Of a stretch of DNA of 64,000 bases, positions 32,298 to 40,506 are shown piece after piece. Location: contig OZ244571.1 of assembly GCA_965217825.1 (NCBI GenBank), positions 2,232,001-2,296,000 on the forward strand. The letters run 5' to 3'. Source of the stretch: VXNE01 sp965217825 (GTDB taxonomy: Bacteria > Pseudomonadota > Gammaproteobacteria > Pseudomonadales > Azotimanducaceae). Each line of letters starts with the position of its first letter. Position 1 is the stretch's first letter. A model generated the notes under the pieces. It was not told where the DNA came from, made no database searches, and was given only the letters and a program-made list of their open reading frames with translations. The translations under genes and the position numbers were made by a program.

Positions 32298-33472
32298 GGA
32301 TTCGCACCCAACTCCCCCATACGCCACAGGTCGCCAAGCTGGTATTCCTTGAGCCACTGAGCAAGCACCGAGGGGTCGAGTCGGCGTAACGTCGTGCCGG
32401 CACCTAGCTGTTCACAGGCGACCACGGCCTCCACCTGTGTGCTCAAGGCGGAGACGAGGGCATCCGAGTGCGTCGTCACCACCAGTTGCATCCGATTGGA
32501 CGCTTCCACGAGTAACTCGGCGATGATTCCCAGTGCGTCAGGATGCAATCCCAGCTCCGGTTCCTCCATGCCGACCAAGGGCGGTGGCTTCGGGGACAGC
32601 AATATGGCCAGGATGGCAATGAAGCGAATTGTGCCGTCGGAGAGGCGAGTCGCTGGAATGGCGGTGGAGAGTCCCGGCTGGTGCAGATAAAACTGCACGT
32701 TGCCGCCTGAGATGCGGGTCGACATCCTTTCGAACCGAGGCAGGAAACGCCTCAACAGGGAATTGAACGTCTCCACGTCGTGATGTTCGATCTGGTTGAG
32801 CAACAATGCGAGATTGCTGCTGTCTGGGAGCAGCCTGTCTTCAGGCAGATCTGCCGGCTGCGGCCGGCGCAGCGCGGCGTAGCGACCGAACGACCACTCT
32901 CGGAAGGTTCTCATGGCGGCAAATCGCCGGCCGAGCCAGGTGACCTCCGGGTATTGCTCGGGGTCCTTTCGTTGCGCCAAAACGGACTGATCCGGTAGCA
33001 ACGCATCCCTTTCAAGATGCCGCGTGCCGAACGCGTCCCCGTTTCTTACGCTGATAGCCGGATTGCCGCGCTGAAAGCGGTAGTAGAAAAACACGTCGTC
33101 GTGACCGGGAAGCGCTTCGTTCTCCTCAATCGCTTCATCCAGCACTTCGACGCGACCTTGCACATCTGCGAACTCCAGACGATATCGTAACGGCCTTTGG
33201 GTCGGCGTCTCGGCTTCAAGAACCACCTCCAAAGTTGCGGGCGTCGTTGACTTGCTTCCTTTCCAGATCCACTCGCCCGCTCCGCCGCCGTCGCGAATCG
33301 CGTTCGCAAAGTCTTGCGGTGTCGCGGCCAGCAACTCTACAGCTTCGATGACATTGGACTTTCCAGCCCCGTTGGGGCCGATCAAGACGTTCAGAGGTTG
33401 AAGCTCGAATGCGTCCGAATCGGGAGGGAAGGACAGGAAACTGTCCAAGCGCAGGCTTTGTATCGTTTTCAT
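32294..33472 (-). CDS. AAA-family ATPase of the cassette (COG4637-like)
   Basis: A 392-residue ABC/SMC-type ATPase. Counting from the ATG at 33472, Walker A is GPNGAGKS at 32-39, the signature is LSDGT at 278-281, Walker B is PLVGMEEPELGLHPD with Glu303/304, and the switch histidine is His335 in TTHSD. MKTIQSLRLDSFLSF is the usual opening of the OLD-like/AAA_21 group. ATGs at 33481 and 33496 are possible starts too; none has a strong ribosome binding site. It is the first gene of the pair, overlapping the DUF4276 gene by four bases, and stands between direct repeats inside a broken oxidoreductase, which supports horizontal arrival. Candidate sensor of an anti-phage unit. Confidence 0.85.
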   Translation of the reverse strand: MKTIQSLRLDSFLSFPPDSDAFELQPLNVLIGPNGAGKSNVIEAVELLAATPQDFANAIRDGGGAGEWIWKGSKSTTPATLEVVLEAETPTQRPLRYRLEFADVQGRVEVLDEAIEENEALPGHDDVFFYYRFQRGNPAISVRNGDAFGTRHLERDALLPDQSVLAQRKDPEQYPEVTWLGRRFAAMRTFREWSFGRYAALRRPQPADLPEDRLLPDSSNLALLLNQIEHHDVETFNSLLRRFLPRFERMSTRISGGNVQFYLHQPGLSTAIPATRLSDGTIRFIAILAILLSPKPPPLVGMEEPELGLHPDALGIIAELLVEASNRMQLVVTTHSDALVSALSTQVEAVVACEQLGAGTTLRRLDPSVLAQWLKEYQLGDLWRMGELGANP

Positions 33473-33553
33473 GCGGGCCATGCTGCCACGGTCCATGACG
33501 CGAGGCTACTTTCGCCGCAACAGGGGCCATCATCCCAAAGGGAGTTTCTCCGC

Positions 33554-33686
33554 CCGGATGGATCATGGCGAACAGCGTAGCGGCCGTGCGCCAGTCTCAG
33601 TCCCAGACGGGCTCCCAAGCGCCGGTTTCGACGGAGCGGTAGATGGCGAGCGCGGTGCGGAGCTCCCCCAGCGAGACCTCGGGACC
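33554..33686. repeat. 132 bp direct repeat, right copy
   Basis: Right partner of 31411-31542. It still encodes PGWIMANSVAAVRQSQSQ and the following stop of the BatD-BatE tail on the plus strand, and an uninterrupted oxidoreductase C-terminus on the minus strand, so this copy is the less damaged of the two. Confidence 0.95.
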
Positions 33687-34071
33687 TGCCTTGAGCGGTG
33701 ATCCGTCTAGTACCGCCGCGGCGAAGTCTTCCATCTCGCCGCCGAACGACTTCGGATAGCCGCCAGATTGGAGCAACAGTTCTCCTCGCCGCCTCGAGGC
33801 GTTCCAGAGCCATAGTCCTCCGCCGCGGCTTGAGATGGTGAGTTCGCCGGTAGCCCGGACATTGCATCAAGGGCCGCGATGATCGCGCAGGATTTTGCCG
33901 CGTGCGCGGGCCAGGGATTCACCTTGCATGTCCGCCAGCGGGCGCGGTGGCGGCATCGATATCTCTGGCGGCGGTCACATTGATTCGGGGCGCTTGCTCG
34001 CGCATGCCGGCGAGGTGAAAACGGGCGATTTCGCCGCATCCCAGAAGCGCCAGCTTCAGGTTTGAGGACAT
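33597..34071 (-). pseudogene. Gfo/Idh/MocA oxidoreductase relic, right fragment
   Basis: The minus strand starts at ATG 34071 with LKLALLGCGEIARFHLAG, the Rossmann GCGE/GxGxxA opening of the family, and continues for about 50 residues until a frame break and a stop. A second frame then gives the family C-terminus, with GGYPKSFGGEMEDFAAAVL, DGSPLKAGPEVSLGELRTAL and YRSVETGAWEPVWD before a stop at 33597. A normal member has about 330-370 residues; here only some 150 codons remain, so the central part is gone. The missing middle segment survives at 31454-31660 across the defence cassette. Confidence 0.85.
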
Positions 34072-34126
34072 GGCGGACTCCGCGACATGTTCCGGGCGAT
34101 GTTATCGCACTCGGGTCATACGACCG

Positions 34127-35626
34127 TCAGTCAGGGGGCGACTCGAGCATGGAAAGCGCCAGCGCCGCGCGCTCGCGCCAGCGTTCCTCGCGGTGCCAGT
34201 GCATCGCTTTGGTGAGATGCATCCGAGCGCGCTCCGGGTCTCCGATCAATCGATACGCTTCGCCGAGAAAGTGGTTGACGCGCGGTGCCCAGGGCGCACG
34301 GTGGTACGCGACGCGCAAGTAGCCCAAGGCGTTGCCGGGTTGCCCCGCATGGAGGTAGGTAACGCCCAGACCGAACGCCGCATCGACGCCGTCCGGGTCG
34401 CTTCGCACGGCTCGACGGTAGAGCTCGGCGCTCTCGAGCAATATGGCGTAGCACTGGTCCCGGGTTGATTGCCCGCATTTGTTGACATTGAGTTCCGCCA
34501 TGCGAATGTTCGCGCCGGGATGATCGGCGTTGAGCGCAAGTGCGCGCCGCGCCGCCTCAAGGGAGCTTGTCAGATCGTCTGTTGTCGCGGACAGTCCCAC
34601 GAGCGCATCGATGTCCTCGGGATTCTCCTTGAGCGCCTGCTGAAACAGTTGGGCCGCATAGCTGTTATTGCCTGTTACCAACGCGGCACCGGCGAGAGCG
34701 CGGTGCACTTCTGCCCGTGCCATGGGTTGAACGTCCATTGGCGTTTCGTGTTCGACATCGACGACGAGAGTCCGCGTCGGCAGGGATTTGCGTCTGCCAT
34801 ATGCATTGAGAAGGCGTCCCAGTTCGGAGAGTCCGACGCCTAGCGATTTCTCCATGGCGGCCTCCGCTGGCTCTCCGGCATCGATCAGCGCGAGCATTTC
34901 GGGCACGCTGGCGTGAAATGGCGGAAGGCTCGCCGGAAGGCTTGCCGGATGGTTCGCCGGCAGGCCCGACAAATGGCCGAGGTGCAGCATATGCACCAGC
35001 AGCCAGGCTCTGAGGTAGATGTCTTCGAGGTCGCGACGCTTCCAGTCGAACACGAGGCGTTCGTCGATCAATTCCGTCAGCGGCAGCCTTGACCGGGACA
35101 TCTGCCGGCGCTTGAACGCGGGCACATGCCCGAGCACAACGCCGTCCTCCGTCATGTGCACGGTGGACAGGAAGTTTGCATAGCCTTCCTCGTACCACGC
35201 CGGATAGTTCATCTGCTGACGACGGCGCAGCAGGTAGTGCGTGTACTCGTGAAAGGCCGTCAGGGCGCGCGAGGCATATCCGCGACGCCCGTCGGGTCCG
35301 AAGGCGAGCGTGTACCGCTTCAGCGAGGACAACGTGAATCCGCCGATGTTGCGTAGCGAGAACACCAGCCGAAAGTCCCGCGCGTGCCGGAAGGCGATGA
35401 TTTGCGGCGGCGGCGCGGGCACCTGTGGCTGCCCAAGGAGCGTTTGCGTGGCGAGTCTGAAACGGGTCAGCCTGTCTGCAAGCGCGCGGGCGTCTTCTGG
35501 CGCCAGGTCGGTCAGCATCTCGAAGTCGGGCGTTGTCACGCGGTACCAATGATGTTGTTCTACATCGCCGCGTGCCACGGTCGCCAAAGCAAGGGTTAGA
35601 CTAAGCGCCGGTATGAGTCTGCGCAT
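34127..35626 (-). CDS. Exported metalloprotease-like TPR protein
   Basis: About 499 residues with a signal peptide (MRRLIPALSLTLALATVARG). Residues about 25-240 resemble the DUF1570/gluzincin group: the HExxH zinc motif is HEYTH in ALTAFHEYTHYLLRR, followed by a second glutamate in YEEGYANFLS. The C-terminal half has TPR repeats (GNNSYAAQLFQQALKENPED, GVTYLHAGQPGNALGYLRVAY, GEAYRLIGDPERARMHLTKA). The ATG at 35626 is preceded by AGGA; a start 23 codons upstream would add a non-signal extension. A 12 bp repeat tract at 34927-34962 codes for LPAS-like units. Its start overlaps the divergent neighbour by 14 bases. Periplasmic peptidase is the best guess. Confidence 0.78.
   Translation of the reverse strand: MRRLIPALSLTLALATVARGDVEQHHWYRVTTPDFEMLTDLAPEDARALADRLTRFRLATQTLLGQPQVPAPPPQIIAFRHARDFRLVFSLRNIGGFTLSSLKRYTLAFGPDGRRGYASRALTAFHEYTHYLLRRRQQMNYPAWYEEGYANFLSTVHMTEDGVVLGHVPAFKRRQMSRSRLPLTELIDERLVFDWKRRDLEDIYLRAWLLVHMLHLGHLSGLPANHPASLPASLPPFHASVPEMLALIDAGEPAEAAMEKSLGVGLSELGRLLNAYGRRKSLPTRTLVVDVEHETPMDVQPMARAEVHRALAGAALVTGNNSYAAQLFQQALKENPEDIDALVGLSATTDDLTSSLEAARRALALNADHPGANIRMAELNVNKCGQSTRDQCYAILLESAELYRRAVRSDPDGVDAAFGLGVTYLHAGQPGNALGYLRVAYHRAPWAPRVNHFLGEAYRLIGDPERARMHLTKAMHWHREERWRERAALALSMLESPPD
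34927..34962. repeat. 12 bp tandem repeat, three units
   Basis: Three units of GGCTCGCCGGAA type at an exact 12-base period inside the protease-TPR gene, giving a HPAS/LPAS motif. They resemble the tracts in the 26-28 kb gene. Confidence 0.85.
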
Positions 35627-36137
35627 GGTCCTGGTCCTGCTCTTTCTGTCCGCGTTGCCCGCGGGGGCGGTCGACTGGCTGCCGACAACGTGCAAGGCGC
35701 GGCAGACCGTGGGAATACATCAGCTTCCGGGGGATGTCGACGAGAGCTACATGCCGGCCGTATTTGTCGAGCAGAGGTTCGATCTGCGCGAAAACGCCCT
35801 GTTCATGCGGCACCTGCTCGGCGAGCCAGGGGAAACCGAGGCCACGGAGCCGGGCGTTCCGGCGAGTGCCCCGGGGACGGTTAAACTCTATGTCACGATG
35901 ACGTCCGCCGAGGGTGACGAGACGGAGTTCGAATGCCGGACGGTGCGCGGTGCGGCAAGCAACCAGGGCTACAGTTGCGTCAACAACCCGCCTTCGGAGA
36001 TGTTGCTGATCAATCCGGCGCTCGACCGATATACCCGCAGCGCCATTGGAGGCTGGGCCTTCTACGCGGCGGAGGCGTCGCTTTTCGTCGAGTTTGGCAC
36101 CTGCGCTGCGCCGGCGCGGAACTCGGCGTCCGAATAA
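35613..36137 (+). CDS. Exported hypothetical protein
   Basis: A 174-residue protein with a clear signal peptide (MSLRMVLVLLFLSALPAGA, cleavage after residue 19) and a mature part with four cysteines (CKARQ, ECRTV, SCVNN, GTCAA), which could form disulfides in the periplasm. I do not recognise the family. ATG 35613 or ATG 35625 may start it; either way its 5' end overlaps or touches the divergent gene at 35626, so the promoters must lie inside coding sequence. It ends ten bases before the convergent gene at 36148. Confidence 0.7.
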   Translation: MSLRMVLVLLFLSALPAGAVDWLPTTCKARQTVGIHQLPGDVDESYMPAVFVEQRFDLRENALFMRHLLGEPGETEATEPGVPASAPGTVKLYVTMTSAEGDETEFECRTVRGAASNQGYSCVNNPPSEMLLINPALDRYTRSAIGGWAFYAAEASLFVEFGTCAAPARNSASE

Positions 36138-36147
36138 CGCGGCCGGT

Positions 36148-36417
36148 CTATTCCTCTTCCGCCGGAGTTTCGGTTTCCTCGCGGACCGTTTCCTCGAGAA
36201 TTGCGGCAACCTCCGGGTCGAGTGTGTCCGCAGACGATTCATCGATCTCTTTTTCCGCCGTGACGTCGATCACCTCGATGACTTCAAGGAGTTCCTTGAC
36301 TTCGAGAGTCCGAGGCTCGATGACCGTGTCCGCCGCGATGCCAGAGGCAAGTATCGTCAAAGCGGCCGCAGGTAAGACTTTGCACAACTGAAGACGCCGA
36401 CTGTGGGGCTTTTGCAT
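36148..36417 (-). CDS. Small acidic exported protein
   Basis: An 89-residue protein: a basic n-region (MQKPHSRRLQLCK), a hydrophobic core (VLPAAALTILASGIA) and an acidic, valine/glutamate-rich mature part with repeated EV/EVIEVIDV strings and a C-terminus of glutamates (ETETPAEEE). The n-region coincides with a module B repeat that also lies upstream of lptF. No family is recognised and length alone would make it doubtful; signal-peptide form and composition support it. Confidence 0.6.
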   Translation of the reverse strand: MQKPHSRRLQLCKVLPAAALTILASGIAADTVIEPRTLEVKELLEVIEVIDVTAEKEIDESSADTLDPEVAAILEETVREETETPAEEE

Positions 36418-36503
36418 CGATTTTCTCCTGATCTGACGGTCGCACCGTCCATGGGGTATCTTATAGAGCACGCGCCAGCGAAAAGCCACCGCCTCACGTC
36501 CGG

Positions 36504-36707
36504 TCAGGGCGACGGCGCCAGGCTGAACCGGTGGGTTTGCCCCTGGATAAACACATGCTTGGCGATAACTTCGTATACGTGTCCGCATGCGTCGCAATAG
36601 ATCACGAAATACCAGGGGTCACCGGCGCGGCTTTGCTGGACGCTTCGCTTCGAGGCGAAGTGCTCTATGCCGACTGCGTTGCACTTCGGGCAGGTAGGTT
36701 CGGCCAT
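36504..36707 (-). CDS. Small zinc-ribbon protein
   Basis: A 67-residue protein with two CxxC pairs, CPKCN at residues 5-9 and CDACG near 39-43, spaced as in zinc ribbons. HFASKRSVQQSRAGDPWYFVIYCDACGHVYEV is broken here by only ordinary loops. It begins three bases after the cysE stop on the same strand, which suggests one transcript. Such orphan ribbons may bind nucleic acid or protein; no specific role is visible. Confidence 0.7.
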   Translation of the reverse strand: MAEPTCPKCNAVGIEHFASKRSVQQSRAGDPWYFVIYCDACGHVYEVIAKHVFIQGQTHRFSLAPSP

Positions 36708-36709
36708 GG

Positions 36710-37564
36710 CTATTCTATCCGCTGATCCATGCCGAGCGCCGGCGACTCCTCGCGCGGTTTGCCGACGATGATGGCGGGAACGCCGGCTACCGTGACATGC
36801 GGCGGGACATCGTGCAGCACGACGCTGCCGGCGCCCACCTTTGCCCCTTCGCCGACCTCGATGTTGCCGATGACCTTGCATCCGGCGGCGAGCAGGACGC
36901 CGCGGCGGATCTTGGGGTGCCGGTCGCCGGTTTCCTTTCCGGTGCCTCCGAGCGTGACCGAATGCAGTATCGACACATCGTCCCCGATCACGGCAGTTTC
37001 GCCCACCACGATGCCGGTAGCGTGATCGAGCATGAGTCCGCAGCCGATCCGCGCCGCGGGGTGAATGTCCACGCCCAGCCCGACGCTGATCTGGCTCTGA
37101 AAGAACTGCGCCAACGTTTTTCGGTCGCGACTCCACAGCCAGTGCGCGATACGGTGGGCCTGGAGTGCGTGGAAGCCCTTGTGGAACAGAAATGGCGTGG
37201 ACAGGTCATCGCAGGCCGGGTCCCGAGTGAAGCTCGCGAGCACGTCCGCCTCCGCGGCTTCGAGAATCGTCTGATCGTCGCTGAGCGCTTCTTCGATGAC
37301 TTCGCGGATCAACATCGTCGGCAACATGGGATTGTCGAGCTTGCTCGCCAATCGAAAACTGAGCGCGGCGCCGAAGGAGGAGTGATTGAGGATCGTCGCA
37401 TGGAAATAGCTGCCGAGGATGGGCTCCTCCCTGACCTTGATTTCGGCTTCGGCCCGCGCTGTCTCCCAAAGGTTTGGCACCGGGGTCAGTTCGCCGGCCG
37501 TCTTGGCGTAACCGGCGCGGGGCAAACCGCTTGCGCTGCCGGCGTCGTCGCTGCGTTGTTCCAT
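36710..37564 (-). CDS. cysE: Serine O-acetyltransferase
   Basis: A 284-residue left-handed beta-helix acetyltransferase that makes O-acetylserine from serine and acetyl-CoA, the first step to cysteine. The N-terminal helical domain (LWETARAEAEIKVREEPILGSYFHATILNH) is followed by the hexapeptide region with DIHPAARIGCGLMLDHATGIVVGETA, including the catalytic Asp/His pair, and HSVTLGGTGKETGDRHPKI. Length matches E. coli CysE (273). The C-terminal tail (LGMDQRIE) ends in Ile-Glu rather than the terminal Ile that docks into CysK, so binding to cysteine synthase may differ. Confidence 0.93.
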   Translation of the reverse strand: MEQRSDDAGSASGLPRAGYAKTAGELTPVPNLWETARAEAEIKVREEPILGSYFHATILNHSSFGAALSFRLASKLDNPMLPTMLIREVIEEALSDDQTILEAAEADVLASFTRDPACDDLSTPFLFHKGFHALQAHRIAHWLWSRDRKTLAQFFQSQISVGLGVDIHPAARIGCGLMLDHATGIVVGETAVIGDDVSILHSVTLGGTGKETGDRHPKIRRGVLLAAGCKVIGNIEVGEGAKVGAGSVVLHDVPPHVTVAGVPAIIVGKPREESPALGMDQRIE

Positions 37565-37807
37565 AGTCAGTCTGCCCGCAATGGGTTGCCCGGATGTCGG
37601 GGCGTGCTCGACTCCCTACCGTCCGGTCGCTTGTCTCTCGCAGGGTAGCGTGAACGCACCGATTCGGGATTTCAAGGTACAGTTTGCTCGAACGATATGC
37701 CCATCGACGGCTCCCGCGCGGAGCCCCTGCCGTCATGGACGTGGGCGAATTCGCCCAGCTGGCGACTTATCTGTAACAATGTCATTGGTGTAGTGTCGCT
37801 TGCGAAG

Positions 37808-38698
37808 ATGTCCAGATCCCGAAGATTCAATACCGTCGGCCTCGTTGGGAGAGTCGGCAATCCGATGGTCGTCGATTCCGTTGTCGCAGTCGCGCGGTTT
37901 CTTGTCGGGACCGGTGTCGAACTGGTGCTGGAGAGGGCGACGGCGCTGATGTTGCCCAACGGCGATCACGAGATCTTGGACCGCGGAGAACTGGGTTCGA
38001 GGTGCGACCTGATCGTAGTGGTCGGCGGCGACGGCAGTATTCTTGCCGTTGCCCGCGACCTCGCCGACAGTCCGGCGCTGGTCGTTGGCGTCAACCGCGG
38101 CGGCCTGGGCTTTCTCGCCGACGTTTCGCCGGATCAGATCGAACAGAAGATCGGCGCCGTGCTGGCGGGGGAATACACGGTGGACGAACGCGCTCTGCTC
38201 GAGGCCCGCATCATTCGAAGCGGCGAATTCGCCGACGCCTGCGCGGCGTTGAACGATGTCGTGGTGAACGCCGGTGCCGCGTCCCGAATGATGGACTTCA
38301 AGCTGTATGTGAATGGTGACTTCGTCTACGACCAGCGCTCGGACGGATTGATCGTGTCCACGCCGACCGGATCGACGGCCTACGCCCTGTCCGCGGGCGG
38401 GCCGATCATGCACCCGAGCCTGGATGCGAACGTCGTCACGCCGATGTTTCCGCATACGCTCACATCGCGTCCCCTCGTGGTGCCGGGCGATGCCGAAATC
38501 AGGGTTGTGATGGGAACTGCCGCCGCCGCGCCGCATGTGTATTGCGATTCACAGGTCGACTATGTGCTGCGACCGGGAGATGAGGTCGTGATCGTCAAAC
38601 ATCCGCGCACGCTCCACCTGGCCTATCCCGTGGACCACAGTTTCTTTCAGTCCTGCCGCAGCAAGCTCGACTGGGCGAGTCGCCTGGGCAACGGTTAG
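37808..38698 (+). CDS. nadK: NAD kinase
   Basis: Phosphorylates NAD to NADP with ATP; 296 residues from ATG 37808. The diagnostic GGDGS motif is in VVVGGDGSILAVARD, and the second motif is STPTGSTAYALSAGGPIMHP. NRGGLGFLAD is present too. An in-frame ATG at 37697 would add 37 residues with no family resemblance. The gene is divergent from cysE with a 243-base gap that holds no gene I can recognise, and convergent with the MocA-like gene. Confidence 0.94.
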   Translation: MSRSRRFNTVGLVGRVGNPMVVDSVVAVARFLVGTGVELVLERATALMLPNGDHEILDRGELGSRCDLIVVVGGDGSILAVARDLADSPALVVGVNRGGLGFLADVSPDQIEQKIGAVLAGEYTVDERALLEARIIRSGEFADACAALNDVVVNAGAASRMMDFKLYVNGDFVYDQRSDGLIVSTPTGSTAYALSAGGPIMHPSLDANVVTPMFPHTLTSRPLVVPGDAEIRVVMGTAAAAPHVYCDSQVDYVLRPGDEVVIVKHPRTLHLAYPVDHSFFQSCRSKLDWASRLGNG

Positions 38699-38730
38699 AG
38701 GGGCTTGGGCGGGAGCAAAACACGGCGCAC

Positions 38731-38742
38731 CCGCCAAGGCGG
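38731..38742. terminator. Possible bidirectional hairpin between convergent genes
   Basis: The palindrome CCGCCAAGGCGG in the 69-base gap between nadK and the MocA-like gene is followed on the plus strand by GGTTCTT. The stem is short, so this is a weak call. Confidence 0.3.
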
Positions 38743-38767
38743 CGGTTCTTGTGGCACTTGAAGGAAA

Positions 38768-39331
38768 CTACGGCCGGTCCACGTCCCGCACGACGCCCGC
38801 GTCGTCGGTCCAGAGCTGGACGAGAGACCGCGAGTGGCGGCGGATGACTTCGCGCGCGCCCTGGTCGCCTTCCAGTTGCCTGAGCGCTTCGAAGTATTCC
38901 TCGGCGAAACCGACCGGATGCCCAGCGGTGCCCCGATACAGGGGCCGCACGATACTCCCGGGGGCCGCCAGCTCCAGGAGTTGCCGTAGTGTCGCCGACT
39001 GCGTGAACGGCATGTCGGCGAGGGCGATGAAGACAAAGGGATGGTCGGCGGCTGCCGCGATGCCAGCGGCGAGACTGCGTCCCATGCCTTGCGCGGCCTC
39101 GTAGGCTATGACGATGGTCGGCTCCAGCGGCTCGACCAGCCTGGCCACGGCCTCGTCGTCTTCCTTCAGAACGACAAACAGCCTGCTGAACGTCTCCGCG
39201 TAGCGCTCTGCGGTACGCACCACCATGGGCGTTCCATCGAGGCGATGGAGGCGTTTGTCAGTACCGAAGCGGCGCGACACGCCGGCCGCCAGCAGAACGG
39301 CCGCCGCGCGGGTTGCGGTTTCCGCGATCAA
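38768..39331 (-). CDS. MobA/MocA-like nucleotidyltransferase
   Basis: A 187-residue NTP-transferase of the MobA/MocA type, expected to attach CMP or GMP to molybdopterin. The glycosyltransferase-A opening is AAAVLLAAGVSRRFGTDKRL, and IALADMPF holds the metal-binding Asp; PLYRGTAGHPVGF matches MocA. MocA uses CTP for cofactor of xanthine-dehydrogenase-type enzymes, which fits the XdhC gene directly upstream; the ATG overlaps the xdhC stop (ATGA). CTP versus GTP preference cannot be settled here. Confidence 0.82.
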   Translation of the reverse strand: MIAETATRAAAVLLAAGVSRRFGTDKRLHRLDGTPMVVRTAERYAETFSRLFVVLKEDDEAVARLVEPLEPTIVIAYEAAQGMGRSLAAGIAAAADHPFVFIALADMPFTQSATLRQLLELAAPGSIVRPLYRGTAGHPVGFAEEYFEALRQLEGDQGAREVIRRHSRSLVQLWTDDAGVVRDVDRP

Positions 39332-40332
39332 GCGGCGCGGATCACTGCTTCGAGTTGGGTCTGGGTCGCGGGCGCCGCCTGATAGCGTACGGCGGTGATT
39401 TCAGCAAGGATCGCGACCGCGATTTCCGGGGGCGTCTTGCTGCCTATGGGCAGGCCGATCGGCGCGTGCAGCCTCGCGATCTCCTCGTCGGTGAGTTCCA
39501 GCGCCTTCAGGCGTTCGCGCCGGTTGGCCGAAGTGCGGGTGGATCCCATCGCCCCGATGTAGAACGCGTCCGTCTTCAGCGCCACCATCATGCCCATGTC
39601 ATCGATGCGTGGGTCGTGGGTCAACGCGACGATCGCCGTAAGCGGATCGTTGGCATGCTTTTCGATGGCATCGTCCGGCATGTCGTTGATCTTGGTGACG
39701 CCCGGAACGGAGAACTCGTCGAGCAGGTGGGCGCGCGGGTCGCATACGGTGACTTGATAGTCGAGCACCTGCGCCATTTCCGCCACGTACGACGAAACCA
39801 TACCGGAACCGATGATGAAGAGCTGGCGCTGCGGGCCGTAAGTGTGCGTGAGGATTTCCGCCTGGTCGTCGTAGTCGAGGGGCGCGTGCGCATCCACATC
39901 GTCGATCGCGGTGGCGCCGTTCCGCAAATTGACGATTCGCCGGACGGAACGGCGACCGGCGACGCGCTCCCGGAGATGCCCGAAGTGGCCCCGGAACGCG
40001 TCATTCGCGGGCAAAGGTTCGACGACGATGTTCAGGTGCCCGCCGCAGGGTAGCCCCAGCCGCTCCGTCTCTTCCGGGGTGATGCCATATTGGAAGAATT
40101 GCGCCCGCTCGCGAGCGAGTTCGCCGGACGTGAGTTTCTCCAGCAGATCGTCCTCCACGCACCCGCCGGACAACGATCCCTGGACTTGGCCTACGCGGTT
40201 GCACGTCAACAGTGAGCCCACCGGCCGGGGCGAAGAACCCCAAGTCTGCACCACGGTGGCGAGCCAGCACGACTCGTCGGCTTTGAGCCACTCGCAGACC
40301 TGATCGAGCACCTGTTGGTCAACGGCTTGCAT
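39328..40332 (-). CDS. XdhC family molybdenum-enzyme maturation factor
   Basis: A 334-residue XdhC/CoxI protein. The N-terminal part has WLATVVQTWGSSPRPVGSLL and SLSGGCVEDDL, the second domain is a Rossmann-like fold with LFIIGSGMVSSYVAEMAQ and ALTHDPRIDDMGMM. XdhC binds molybdenum cofactor and delivers the sulfurated form to xanthine-dehydrogenase-type enzymes. It forms a two-gene unit with the MocA-like gene. No xdhA/B or other molybdo-enzyme is in the window, so the client is unknown. Confidence 0.88.
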   Translation of the reverse strand: MQAVDQQVLDQVCEWLKADESCWLATVVQTWGSSPRPVGSLLTCNRVGQVQGSLSGGCVEDDLLEKLTSGELARERAQFFQYGITPEETERLGLPCGGHLNIVVEPLPANDAFRGHFGHLRERVAGRRSVRRIVNLRNGATAIDDVDAHAPLDYDDQAEILTHTYGPQRQLFIIGSGMVSSYVAEMAQVLDYQVTVCDPRAHLLDEFSVPGVTKINDMPDDAIEKHANDPLTAIVALTHDPRIDDMGMMVALKTDAFYIGAMGSTRTSANRRERLKALELTDEEIARLHAPIGLPIGSKTPPEIAVAILAEITAVRYQAAPATQTQLEAVIRAA

Positions 40333-40506
40333 GGCGGTAGTGTATCACCGGCAAGTCGGGGTCAATACCACCCTCCTTCGACGCTACCGGCAGTCGGGAG
40401 TCCGCAGGCCAACGTTGGCTCTCCGGATGACTCGGGAAAAACAGGATAGTCTCGTAGGCTCCTCCCGTCAGCCTCCTGGCCGCTGTACCGTAAGGGTGTG
40501 GGATCA

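Noticed and set aside
40408..40419. Palindrome GCCAACGTTGGC as a terminator or riboswitch beyond the TonB receptor gene
   Set aside because: It is a perfect 12-base palindrome with no loop and no following T-run in either direction. The 174-base gap showed no riboswitch core that I could recognise.
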